Shown: positions 22,101 to 37,100 of the stretch, piece after piece | Layout of the letters: the number at the start of each line of letters is the position of its first letter | Numbering within the stretch: position 1 is the stretch's first letter | Assembly (NCBI GenBank): GCA_022393335.1 | Contig: JAJEKB010000830.1 | Coordinates: 57,204-121,203 of the forward strand | Direction of reading: 5' to 3' | Source: Macrotrachela quadricornifera | Lineage: Eukaryota; Rotifera; Eurotatoria; Philodinida; Philodinidae | Length of the DNA: 64,000 nt | The notes under the pieces: generated by a model | Databases searched by the model: none | What the model saw: only the letters and a program-made list of their open reading frames with translations | Told to the model about the DNA's origin: nothing | Program-made: the position numbers and the translations under genes

Positions 22101-25100
22101 TGTATCTTGTTCAGTATCTCCAGCCATTAAATTACAGATACAATATGTTAATGTTCTACATATATACATAAAAATAAAATAGGGTAAATCATTTCTTTTT
22201 TTTTCTTTCTTGTATTAAGATAAGCAAAAACAACATATTCATAAAGCATAAAAAACACAAACCGATTATTTTTATTATGAATATTAAAACTATCCGATTG
22301 TTTAAATGGATTAGAATGATATTGCATAAATCGTTGTTTTAATGATGATATATTTAAAAAATCTTGATTATCATTTAAATTTTGTTGAACAAAGAATAAT
22401 GATTTTATTTTAGATTCAAATGAAATTATAAATTTTTTTCTTATTGTATAATAATAATGTTTGGATACAATATATTTTAAGATGATAGATACATGCAAAC
22501 TTAAGAAAAAAATTTTTTCACAGCAAATTCATGCTTGAAATAATATGTGTTTAGTTTTTGTTTTTACATACCTAAATGCACAAATTATTATGATAAATAA
22601 TAAATGTATACATTTAATAAATAATAAAAATAAATTTTTAATCATATCTTTAAATGTCATTTGTCGAAATTGATTATAATTATTATGAATTGTTGATGGA
22701 TGAAGTAAATAAAAGAGATATTTTATAATCGACCAGGTATAAGAAAAGGCTAATTTAACAGGTGCAGATGTACTTGGATTAATGGTATTTGATTCAATAT
22801 CGGAAAATGTTGCTGTTTGAGGCGCTTGATCATCTTCTTCACCACTAAGAGCAACAGCATGTTGTATCTAGTTTGAAAATAAATTAAATAAAATAATCAA
22901 TTTTTTTAACGATTTCGAAATTTCTTTATGTTTATAAATATCAACGTGATTTTCTTTCAACAAAAATATTGTTTAGCTATATTAGAAAAAGGTACTGTTT
23001 TCTCAGTTGAGTAATTATTAGTTATAGATTATTGACAGACTCTCAGACAAAGTACTGTTTTCAAATTTATTTTTTTAAGTTATTTTGTATGAGCAAGGAG
23101 ATTACAATTAACTTCAAATCGAAAAGTGCATTAAAGTATAAAAATAGTTTCAAGTATTTCGAGTTACATTAACATCCTCTAAAGCATTCTTAAAGGACTG
23201 ACGATGTATGATACAAGATATGATTGTGTTGAAAAAATATGAGCGATTCCTTTAATTACTATCAAAAAGGGAAAAAATCAATAGTAGATTTGTGACAGAT
23301 TAGTTAAATTCAAACGAATGGAGTTAGTCAATCAGTTTCGGTCATCTAAACTTAACAGGTGAACTAGCTAACATAAAGAAATATCTTTAGAATTTTCATA
23401 AAATTTAAGTCAATGACGGTTAAAATTTTCCTATAACATCTCTATCTTACTTCAAAAATAGTATCTTCACAAAAATTAATAAATTGTTCTAATTTTTCTT
23501 TATCATCTGTTTCATTAACTACTAAATGTAAGAATGCTTTTTTTGATTCCTAAAATAAAAATACATTTTTTATTTTTTCGTTTTTAGAAACAACAAACTT
23601 TAATATGTGGTTTATTCCATTGTTCAATATTTGTTTCTGTTATTTCAAAATAAACACGTTCAATATAACCAGCACCACCTTTTATTTCAATTCTACCAAG
23701 ATAATCTTGAAAATATGATAGAAAACTTTTAGCTTTATCCATTAAACGTTGTAAACGTATATCATGTGGCATATGTTCGGATAAATTTGTTAATAAAACT
23801 GCCATATTAAAACCAATATCTTTAGCTGGATTATGAAAACGTTCTGTAAATTCCATAAAATCAACTTTTCCATCTTGATTTGTATCAACACACATTAATA
23901 TATAATCAATATCTTGACTAAAAATAATATAAAAGTAAAAATTTTCTTTTTTTTTTCTTGAAATAATCTATTACTTTGTATACATTTTTTGTGCTTCCAT
24001 AGCTCGACGAAATTCTTTTGGAGATATAAATCCATCTTTATTTGTATCGAATTCTTGAAAAGCTTCAGATGTTGTTAAACCTTTCATTTTAAGAAATATA
24101 TCAAAAAATTGTAATAATAATTCAACATTTGCTTGTGATTCAATTAATGTATCAACCATTTGTTTACCAACTAAAAAAATAAATCAATAAAAAAAGATTT
24201 TTTTAATTTTATTAAAATGATTTACTTGGTCCATTAAGAACATTGCCTAAAAAAAGAAAATAATATATTAGATATTAAAAGAAAATAATCATTTATGAAT
24301 ACCTTCAAGCATCGATAATAACATAATAATCATATCTTTTTGTAATTTCATTAATTCACGTAATAATTCAATTTGCATTGGATCCTAAATAAATAAATTT
24401 ATAATTAAATAATGAATAGATTAAATATTACTTGAGATAATTTTCTTTGCATATGTGCAAATATATAAAGAAATCCAGATATTGCATCCCATAATCGACT
24501 ATTTGCTAATGCTAATTGATTTTGTGGACATGGACCCTAGAAAAGAAATATACGTTTAATACATCAAATTTTAAAAAATATTGTAAATGAATTACATATA
24601 TAAAAATGTACTGTATTCAAATTTCATTGCTCGTAAGACTCCAAATAATATACGTCTTAATAATTTCTTATCAAAGCTTGCCTATTCATAGTATGGAAAT
24701 GAAAGTATGATATATAGGTTCATGAACCTATTTATTGACAACATATTTTAATAATAAGTATACCTATTATAATTAAAGAGGAGCAGATGAGACAATCTTC
24801 CGACAGAACAAAGATAGCAATTGAACTATATTCAAGAAGAAGTGAAAGAATAATAAATAAAGGATCAGTGGGAATATAGTTTCCTCTGTTAATGCTAACA
24901 TTTCTTCAACGAATAAACTGAGAAAAACTAGAACTAATACTTCAAATAATTTGTTATATCCTAACATACATCTTTAGTTATTCTATATATAGCTTTCTCA
25001 ACTATGGTTATTCTTTTTTTTCATTTTTATTAATTAATTATCGAAAAACAATTTTTTTTCTTATACTCTAAAAGATTAGCTCTTTGAATTAACTAAATGA

Positions 25101-28100
25101 AGATAAAATAAAATTTTAATGATACTTGTTGAAATGAACAAACCTGAATATATTCAGTTAATGTATTAAAAACTTGTTTAGCAACAATAATAGCTCGACA
25201 AAAATTTTCTTTTCCATATGCATCAACTGTTTCTTTACCAGAATAATGCCAATAAAAATCCATTAATGATTCCTAAATTTATAAAACAAAAAAAAAATTA
25301 AATAAAATTTTCAATAAAATTTCTTTTTTTAATTACTTGTAAACTAAGTAAATAATCAACAGTACAAATAATAATATTAACATTTGTATTATTTCCAGCT
25401 TGTAAACGAAGATAATTTTGAAATTCAAGATTATGTCCTTCACATAAAAGTTGACAAAAACGAAAAAGTGATATTGTAAAATCTGCATCATGTAAATTCT
25501 TTTCTCCTGCCATTCCTTCTGCTCCAACACCTTTAAAAAAAAACATTTCTATATTATCATAATAAATTATTATAATTAACATACCAAGTACATCTGCTTT
25601 AATACAACGTTCAAATGTATCAAGATCAAGTACACTACAATTAGCCATTAATGTTGCTAATGAAGTAAAACATCCAACATCTTTTGTTTCTTTTAAATAA
25701 TCCAACATTCGCTAAAATTAAATACATAATTAGTAAATATCAAAAATGATTATAGTTAGAATTTACTTTTTGAACTTCTCGATTACCACCATGTAATAAT
25801 GATATTCCTAGTTGTAATGTTCGTTGAAGCATTTCATTATTTTCACCTAAATTATATATATAATTAAAAAATGAATTGTAAAACAAAATAAGAAACATAC
25901 CTTTACTTGCACTTATATATAATAATACTGTTTCAGCAGCACCTCGATTAGCTAATCGATTTTGTTCATGAAGTAATTTTTGTTTTTCCATTTCTTGTTC
26001 CTAAATATAAAACGAAAATTTTTAATTATTAATTATATTTAAATATATTATTTTACCTGAAATGATTTAACGTCTTCTGTTCCACCATCATCATCATCAT
26101 CAGAAATGACACAACTCTTTAAAATAATAATTGCATAATTATATATATATATATATATATATTTAATTTATAAATCTTACTTTGCTCATAATAGTTGAAT
26201 ATGATAAATAAACAACATCTTCAGTTATTGAAAAAACTTGAGCAGTAGTTGCAGCTCGATTTAAACATTGTAATAATTGTTTTAATGGATCTGGTTTAAT
26301 TGTCATTGTTAATATTAAACTTTCATTTTCTGTTTCAGTTTCTTCTTTAATAATTGTTGTTTCTTGATCATTTATATCAGGATAATCATCCTTTAATTAT
26401 TTAATAAATAAAATTAAAAATAAATAAACAACTTACACAAAGATGTTCAATTAAACGTGCACGTATATCTTCCTCAGCTTCAAGCCATAATTCTCTATAT
26501 GCACGTAAAAACATATTCATAGCTCGATGTCGTGTTACAGAATGTAATGGTGCCATACGAAAACAAGCCATTATAGCTTTTTTACGTTGTGATGAAACAA
26601 GTTTTCGCCATGTACTACGTCGATGTGTTGGAGGATGATCAACAAAATTTAAACCAAATAGAACTTTAGCCATTTTTAACATATTCTTTATTGTTGTTTC
26701 TTGAGAATGTATTATACCAGTATGATATGATTTTGAACCAATTTTTCGATATAATGCACTTTGCCAATTATTTTTATTAATTACTTCACCCTTTTAGATT
26801 ATAATGAGAAATAGAAAAAAAAATATGTAAAAATACCTGTTCTTGAGCAAGAAAAATATTTTGAAGAAATTCTTCTATAATTTCTTCTTGATCATTCTAT
26901 AGAATAATGAAATATATATATATATAAGAGAACAGAAATATTATGATAACAAACCGTTAAATCCAATATCATTTGTTCATCTGTTGGATTCTCAATTTTT
27001 TCATCATGTGCAACTTTCATCTATTACATAATAAAAAAAAAATTCCATACTTTATTAAAAGAAAATCTTTCTTAAATACATATATAGAAATGAATTGTTA
27101 AACATTTTATTATAAATGAGCATATGTAAAGACTATTTGTAATTTTTGCCTAGAAGAATTTTGAAGACTTTTATTTTAACTTAGTCGTCAAATTGAAAAA
27201 ACTGAATGTTAGTTTATTTGAAATCAGTTTATTCAAATATTTTTAAGGTGCTAATAACGTATTCTTGAACTATTTAAAAAAGTATTTTATCCATTAGATC
27301 GTGACCTACAGTCATAACATCATATTGAAACTAGAATAGATTATACTGATAATGAAATACTAGATTGATCTGTTTTAATCAAAGAAGATAAGGAGAAATA
27401 TGCTTGGCTGATAGTAGGATCGATAGGGGTAGATATTCTTTAAATGACTATAGTTCTATTTTTAATTATTTAATTACTTCAATCATTTTATGTTTAGCTA
27501 ATTGAACAAGTTCTTGTTCTCTTCCACCAAATGTATTCATTCCAACAGGTAATAAACGTTTAATACAAGCAACACTTAATGATGTAAATTTTTCTTTATC
27601 AATTCGTCGTTTTTTTCTTTTTTGTTTTCCACCAATATCATTTAAATTTTTCATTACTATTTTATCATTTATTTGATTTGTTCCACTTGGCATTAACATA
27701 CTTGTATTATCTATATCATGTTGTGTTACAAAATTAAGTTCTTCTCGTTTAAAATACTAAAAATTAAAATATTTATAATTCGTTTTTTTTTTTTCTTATT
27801 TTATAATTTACTTTTGATTTACACCAAACTGAAAATACTTCAGCCATATTAGTATATAATTGTTCAGCATATATATCACTATTTTTAAGCCAATATGATC
27901 GATGAATATCAACATATTTTATTAATAATGGTCCATATGCATAAAGATCACGAACAAGAATTTCATAATTCTAATTAAATAAAAATTAATTTTTTTATAA
28001 AATTTTTTTTTTCTATTACTTTTATTAAATTTGTTTCAAGATCTTCACGATCAGATAATTCTAAACGTGTTGTATGTTTTAATGATTGTTCTTGTGTATA

Positions 28101-31100
28101 TAAATCTTCACATTTTAATTTTAAACGTTCTGATACTGGTAAAAAATATGGTTCAAGTAAACTTGTTGAAGAATTAAAAATAATTGATTGTGTATATACT
28201 TTTAAATATATCATATATATATATATATATTAATTAATTTTTATAAATTAATATTTTTTACCTGCAATACGTTTCATCCATGGAGCTTCAATAGCATCAA
28301 TATTATTATTAATTAATTTCAAAACACTGCCTAATATAGAATTCATATGATCTGCTGTAACATTTGTTACTTTAGGTCTAATATAACAAAAAAAAATAGA
28401 ACTTTTAAATAAATATGAAAAAAATAGATTTATACTCAAGTGTTTGTTTAATTTTTTGTGATGGTCCATTTGACCACCAATATGATAAATAAGAACAAAC
28501 ACATGGAAGTATAACTTCAACAACATAAGGAGCATCTTCATATGGTATTCTTGTTTCAGCATGTTCATCAATATCATTAATTATTTTTGTTAAATGTGGA
28601 ATTGTTTTTGATATATTTGTCATAACATCTATATTAAATAGATGAAAAAAAATAATTATATTTTAATTAATTATTTACCATGAGCTTCAGGTGATAATTG
28701 TGATACATTTGATGCATGTTTATTATTTGTATTAAATTCTGGTTCAAAAAATGCAACAGGAAAACATGAAGCAAATGAACTTAAACAATCACCAAGTAAT
28801 GGACGATGACGATCTAATTCTGCAATAATCCATTCTCTTATAAGAAACAAAAAAAAATACATTTGCTTTTTTTTTCTGTATTAATCGATAATTACCGATC
28901 AACAAATTTGGTTCCTTGTGTACCAATAATCCATAGAGCATTTAGAATTTTATAACCAGCTAATTGAAGTTCATTTTCTAAGTAATAAAGTAGAACTGTG
29001 TTTTTTGAAACTGCATAAGCTAATCAGATTTTTGTTCGATTATGTTAGTTGCATGCTAAATGAAGATCGCTCCTATCTAATCTCAAAAATTTCATGTACC
29101 GGACGTCTAAAATTTTACGTACATCTATGTAAGTTATAAAATCAATTGTAAAATGCTGCTTGTACACAAATTTTCATCAGATACAATAACAGACTCTTTG
29201 TTCCCTATTATCTAACCATCTATCTGAAATTCATACTAAACTTAACTAAATTCTTCATCTATTATTATTATTATTATTTTTAAAAGTTTAAATTTCATAC
29301 CGAATACATCTACACCATAATTATTTTTTCCTAGATGATCAAGTAATGATGAAAGTACAGGTAAAAGAACCATATGAATATACATTAAACTAGTTGTTCC
29401 ACGTTGTAATGTTCCTTTTATATTACTATAACGTTTTTGTTCTAAATTTATTACAGTTTGTTTAAGATCTTCAGCAATATTATTAAATAATGGTAATAAT
29501 GATGCTCGAACCATTTCTTGACTATTTTTCATTACTGAACTAAAAAGAAAAAGAAAATTTAACATGAAAATTTTCTTTTGATATATATATATATATATAC
29601 CTAACATCAATTGCTCGAACAAGTACTTTTAAACAACGAACAGATATATTAACATCATTTCCAAAAGCACTAAATTTTTGTCGAAGTAAATAAGCTAATT
29701 TACAAAATAAACTACAAGTCATTTCTTTTTCTTTAACTGATGCATAACCAACACCAGTTTTTAATGATGATGGTGTTATAAAATAATTTCTATGTGCTTG
29801 AAAATATTTTTCAATAAGTGGTAAAACAACCTTAAAATGAATATTTTTTTTATTTTTAATAAAATAAAACAAAAAAAAAAGAATTTTTACTTTTCCAAAA
29901 AATTTGACATCTTTTGTTGTTAAACGATATGTTTCATGTAATGAAAATTTCGAACTTTCTTTATAATTTTGCATTGTTGATGCTGCACGTTCAACATATT
30001 CAAGTAATTTTTCTAATAAACTATATGCAAAACGTTTATCATTTATTAATGATGATGTAGAAGCAACACGTCGTGATAATGTTGGAGTTGCTGATTCTTC
30101 TTGACGAATATTTCTATAGAAATAAATTAATAAAATATTAAAAATAAAAAAAAAAAATTTTTTTCTTATTAGTTTTTTTTACTTTACAACACGATAACCA
30201 AATATATTAAGATATTTAACAAGATCTTGATAAAATTTTAAATCTTTTTGTTTTTCTTTATCAGTTAATAATTCATATGGAACAAGTTGAGAATGAAGAC
30301 CACCACCTAAATTAATAATATAAAAATTTAATTTATATAATAAGAATTATTAATTACCAATGACAGCAAGACGATTTTTTAATTGTTTTGCCCAAATTTC
30401 ATGAGCATTTTTAGCTAAAGCTTCAGATAATTCCTAAAAAATAGATAAAATTTTATTCTATGAAAAACATTAGTCGTAGATGCTAGCCTGGCATTAATTT
30501 AATGTAATAGAACATTTAGTATTCGAAAGCGTAATATTTAGATTAATTAATTCACTTGAAATTTTTTTCTTAATATACCCAAACATCAACGAATGTTTCC
30601 AGAAAGTTTTACAGTTAAAACATATATTAAATTGACGAAACGAGAATTTTATCTTTTGACTAACGCTCACTTTGCCAAATCCTTATATCTTCATGAATTC
30701 AATTATCCTTTCTACCTACTAATGTATACATTAGGAACTATGTTCTATTACATTGAATTAATGTCAGATAGGTGTCTATGATCAGCGATTTTCATAGAAT
30801 GCATGCAACTAAAATTTTAAATCAATAGTTTGAAATTTCATTTTCAAATATAAACGAATTTATTTCGAGATAAATCTATGAATATGTTTATTATTACCTG
30901 CATCTCTCGATTCATTGTTACACTATTAAAATCCATTGCTTTTGGTGTATAATCTGGTGCATTTTTATCCTTTTCAAAAGAATATTTTTATGTATTTTAT
31001 TTTTCTAAATTTATTTTGAATTAAAATTTTACTTTTTGTTTTTTTCGTTGTAATGATTTTGTAACAACACGTGTTATATTTGTGTCAGTTTTTTCTAAAT

Positions 31101-34100
31101 GAAATCCTAATTTTTCAATAGATTTTAATGCTTCACGAATTGATTCTTCAATTTTAATTGTATCCTAAATTAATTTTTCAAAATAAAAAAAAAAATATAT
31201 ATATATATATATGATTAACTTTTCGATCAAGAAGTTTATATGGTTTTAAATTTGGATGTTGACGATATTTATCATTAATTTGTTCACCATATATCCAACC
31301 TTGTTCAATCTAAATATAAAAATTAAATAATAAAATTTATTTAGTTTTTTTTTAATTACTTTAGCATAGGACCATTGATCATGAACACTTTCAGCATAAG
31401 GTTTAACAAATTCTTCTAATGCTGCACTTAATATAACACTAAAATATATAATGATTTATTTCGTTTAATTTTTTAAAGTTTTACTAAACTAACTTTAATG
31501 TATCAGCTGGATTTGGTTCATAACTACGAGACATTTCAGCTTTTTCTCGTTCATAATTTAAATGATCTTGTTGAGTAATCGAATAAGAATAATCCGGTGA
31601 TAAAGCACTACCAATTGCTATAAAAATAATTAAATATTTCAAATCATTTGTTTTTATTAATAAATAATTTATACATACCAGTTAAACATGGAAGTGCTTT
31701 ACCAAATAATTCAGGATCATAAGCCTAAAAATCAATCAATAAATTTCATTCATATAGTATTGAAAGAATTTACATACTCGAGATGCAAGTGCATCAAACA
31801 GTTTTTGAAATAACATCATAGTCGAACGTTTTTCTTCTTCTGTTGCAGCAACTGTATAATGTCTACTACATCGTGCATACCATTGTGTAAGCATCTAAAT
31901 AAAATATAAAATTTTAAAAAAAACATAATTTAAATCTTATTTAACATACTCTTAATGGTACAATAGTTTGATCTGTTAATGCTGGTACATCATGAACAAG
32001 TTTTCTTAATAATGGTGTCATCATTGATGGTTTTAATTGACTAAATTGAATAGTGAAAAAAAAAAAGAATTTTTTGTTTTCCAAAACATACTTAGCAAAA
32101 GCAAGTAAAAAATCAGAAATTGTATCAAGTTGATTTTTAGTTAATGAACGACATTTTGATAAACGATAAATTGTATGCAATATTGATTCAAGAAGTGATG
32201 AACGATGATCACAATCTTCAAAATAATGCGAATGTGATACCATTATTGGTATAACATTATTACATAAATAACGATTTAATGCTAATGCCATATCACTTTC
32301 AGCTACAGGTGCCTATTAAAGAATAAAAAAAATTATTTTTTTAATTTAATAAAAAAATTTTTATTACCATATCAAGAATTGTAGCAGAACGAATATCAGG
32401 AAGAAATGCATCTTCAATAAGACGAAAGAATGTTTCTTGGTCGGGAATACCATATACACGTTCAAGAAATAGTATTATAGACATTTTATGAGCAGGTTGA
32501 AGACCAGGTGGCATGGAATTTTCATCTTTAATAAAGATAACAAATCATTATTTTAATACAAAAAAAAAAATTTTTTTCATCTACTTGGTAGGAGAAATTT
32601 TAGTCCAAGAACACCTTCAAGATCATGCATTGAAACAAGACTTTTAAGAATTGATCTTGCGCGAATCGCATTTGGTTTTCCCATTTTAATTGTTTCATCA
32701 GATGGTGCACATCGACCTAATAATTCAACCAAAATAGCATAAAATGATAATTCTGCTGCACCTAAATCAATATATTCTTCATCATCTTCATATGGTAAAC
32801 GAACTTGAAGACGATCACTAAATTAGAAATAATTAAATAAGTAAAAATAAATCAATGCTAAATAACTATTCATACATTTATACTGTAATACTACAAAAAA
32901 TCTTATTAGCACAATCTTTTTTCGACAAGTTACTATGGCTAAATATCTGTAAAGCTTTGATCCTAGTTACAACAGTTAACAGAAAGAGGAGACGAAACGC
33001 ATCGACTTAAAATATATTATATAATTTCGAAACTTCAGATTTTTTATTCATAAAAAAGGAAGAAAACTTACTATTCATCATTTAAATTATGCATGCTTTC
33101 ATCATCAATTATTTCTTGATAAGCATCTTGAAGAATAGGATCATCAGCATTTTGTCGTCGAGCAATATAAAGTGATTGTGCAATACCTTCTCGTATTGCT
33201 TTAAGTAAACCTCCACCTTCACCTCTTAATGCTGGACCTAAACAATCTGGACGACGTATAAGAAGACGTACGACCAAATCAGCATTTTCCTCAACTGTAT
33301 CACCTAAAATAAGTTCATAAAAATAAATTAAAAAAAGACTATTTAAAATTTATTTTACCATTAACCCAAACACAAAATTTAAGAAAATCAAGAAATCTAA
33401 TAAATAGAAAACAAAAAAAAAAGAAATTAAATCAATCATAATTATATAAATATTAACAAACCGTTCGCCATCAACAGGATCCCAACCAATATCATGATAA
33501 CCTTGAAGAAATAATTCTTCATTTCTTGTTGTACCACAACGTGATAAATACGATGCAATTTTTTCTAAATGTGATTCACGTAAAGCTAATGCTAATTCAT
33601 TATTATCCATAACACTTGCACTAGCTACATCTAATGGTGCTGAACCACGAAGCGATGGACGAGCTAAAAAAATTCAATGATTAATTTTAAAATAAAACAG
33701 TTTTTTTTGTTTTCATACAAAGTAACATAGAACTATTTTCTAATAAATAACTTAAATGTTCAAACATAGCTCGTTGATTATGACGTGATGTACGACAAAA
33801 ATAAGATAAAAATTTACAACATGTTGTTACAAGTTCAACTTTATCTTCCTAAAAAATTAAAGAAATTAATATTTTATAAAAAAACAAAAATTTTCTTTCA
33901 TTTTACTTTTGAAGGATGATTTTCTTGATTATCTCCATTTTCATTTGTTTGTATAATACCATCTATATCATTTGTTGATGACATTGATGTTTGTTCTTGT
34001 TTACTTTTATTTAAACGATTAACCATTATAGCCATAACAGTTTCATGTACACAAAGTGAACGCATCAAATCTGGATGTTGATAAAATACTCGATTATCCA

Positions 34101-37100
34101 TTATATCACTAGATAAATATAATTAAGAAAATTTTTTTATATTTAAAAATAAAATAAAAAAATTTACTTTAAACATGATATCATTATTTCTTCTTCATCA
34201 GAATCCATTTGAACAGTTAATAGAGCACGAATAATACTTAATTTACGTAATAATGATGTTATATCCGGAACTGATTTTTCATTTATTATATAAGTACGTT
34301 CAAGACATCGAGAAATCTAATTGAAAAAGGAAAATCAGATCTGAAATTTTTGAGATCTTTAGAGAGAATCTTCTCTATATGTTCTTTGCTATGAATTTTT
34401 GAGTTCGAAAAAATGAATGTCTCGATTTCCATTTTTCTCCTACTTCTCGATTCGGTTGAAGTTTTGCAAATTCTTCTTTAGAAGACTATTACTAGATAAA
34501 TGATTATCATTTCAAGATATTAATAGAATTTGAAGATTTATAGATTCTACTATTTTCTTTTTTGTTTCTATCAACAATCTGTTTTTATGAATTATTATAT
34601 TAATAATATTTATGTTTAATTGTAAATAATCGATGTATTTATTTCTCCTGTTATGCAGATATAGTTCGATTTGTTAGGGAAAATTTTCTAAGAAATTTTG
34701 TTTTACCTCTCCAATACCATCATATTGATTATAAATTAATTTAAACATTTCTCGAATTAAATTTGGATCATTTATATGTGTTGTTCGACCCCATTTAATA
34801 ACTGTTGTTTTAATTACTTCACAAAGTGTTTCTTTAAAAAGAAAAATGAATCATTTATTTTTATATTCGAAATTCTATAACAATTTTAATTTACTTTCTG
34901 GTTTATGTACTAAATCTTTATCAAAAATAATATGTTCTTCATGTTTTTTCGTTTTTAATGCATATCGAATAATAGTTTCAAGTAAACGTGAAAATAATGA
35001 AATTTGTTCATTATAATCCATTTGATTTATATTTGATGGTTCATAAGAAATATTGTTTGTCTATTTAACGAAAAAAAAAATATATATAAAATTTTTTTTT
35101 TCTTTTTTCAAAACCTGAACAACTTGTTGTAAGACAAGTAAATTTAAATGAAAATTTTTTAACATATCTTTTATTTCTTCTTGTATATCTTCATTTCCAA
35201 CAATTGTTTCATTTAAACCACGTTTAAAATTTATTAATGCTTGCATCTAAAACGAAAAAAAATTAAAATATTATAATTAAAATTTAATAATTTACTTGAT
35301 CTTTTGGTGGACAACGAAATTCTCGAGTTTTTTTTGCCATTAATGCTGGTGGTAAATTTGATTCTTTTAATACATGATAACGTCGTTTTTGATCCTAAAT
35401 AATAATTTCTAGATATTTCTTTAAATAATATTAAATTTACTGCTTGTAATCTTGCAACAAATTCTTCTGAAAATGCAATTATACTTTCAATACGATATTG
35501 TAATTGATATTGACATAAATGTTGTAATACATAACATAATTGAAGTTTAACTGGTTCATCTAATTTCATTTGAAGTAAACCTTCATTATGATATTTATCA
35601 TTTTCAAATCCAAATGATGTTGGATCAATTAAACGTAATACTTGTAGAATATCATTTGTTTCTAAAAATTAGAAAAGAAATAAATTTTTTTTTCTTTTTA
35701 TTAATATGAAATTTTGTACCAAATGATCCCATAACAAGAAGAACATCGACTAATTGAAGTAATGGTCTAATAAAAAAAAAAAAGAAAATTTAAAAAGAAA
35801 AATAAAGATTTGAAATATTTACACAAGCCAATTTGCATATGTTCCACCAGCTGGATCTCGAAAATGACGAGAACTTTTTTCAATAGCATCTGTTAAAGAA
35901 TTCATAACATATTCTTTTAAATTGGAGATATTAAATGGAGGTGGAACAAGTAATTTTCGTTCACGATCAACTTTAAAACTAAATTATAAATAAATTTTTT
36001 TCATTTTAAATAAATCTTCAGATGAACATATGTGATTTAAAATATGAAATAGCTGCTTACTGTTCCAAAAATTCACCGTAGAGGTAAATGCGGATAGTTT
36101 CACTATTTATCTTCATACGTTAAGTGTCATTGTAAAGTTTTTATTTATAAGATTAAATCTTACAAATATTGTTTAAACTTATCCTTACGTCTCTCATACA
36201 AAAATTAGTTATTTTTCGATTTGAAAAAAACCGTTACGGACTGTAGAATAGCTCTGTATATACTAAACATTAGTTAGTTTTTAATTAACATACTCTTCTT
36301 CTTTAATTAATTTAGGTCGTACAGCTAAAAATTGTTCCATAGATGGTATATATGTTGATGTTAAAATAGCACGTTGTTGTTCATTTGAATTTTGTGAACG
36401 TAATAAAATATTTTTTCGAAGTGAATTTGATAATGGAATAATAAATTCTGTTGAAGTTAAACTTCTATAATATAAAAAATAAAAATTTCAAAAATAATTT
36501 AATAAATATTATACAATAGTATTATACCTTGCTTTTACATGTGGTTCAAAATGTAAAGCAATAAGTAAATTATGAATACCGATTCGAATAGGTCCACATA
36601 AATCTAAATGAATATCAAAAAAAATATTTAAGGAATAATTCAAAAACAACAATCATTAACTTACAAGCATTTTTAACACAATACATTAGTTGTTTTTCAT
36701 CAACAAATTTACATATTTCATGTGAAACACGATTGTTACCTTGAGCACATATAGCATTATAAAGTCTTATTGTATTCGAACAGAAACTAAATATTCAGTT
36801 CAGAATAAAAAAAAAATAGACAAATTAATTCTAAAAAAGAAAATACTTTAAATTATCTTCATCTTCTACTAAACTTAAAATATCTGTACATCGATCTTCT
36901 TCTGGAATATAAACAGCTTCCATTTGAACTATAAAATAAAATAAAACAAAATAAAAAAAAAATATACATAAATATTTACCAGGATCTTCAACAAATACAC
37001 TCCATCCACGAGTATCAGATAATTTTAATTGTTGACACCGAACATTTGTATTAGGTACACGTGACCAATGACAATGAAGAAGAGATTGTAAATGTAAACG

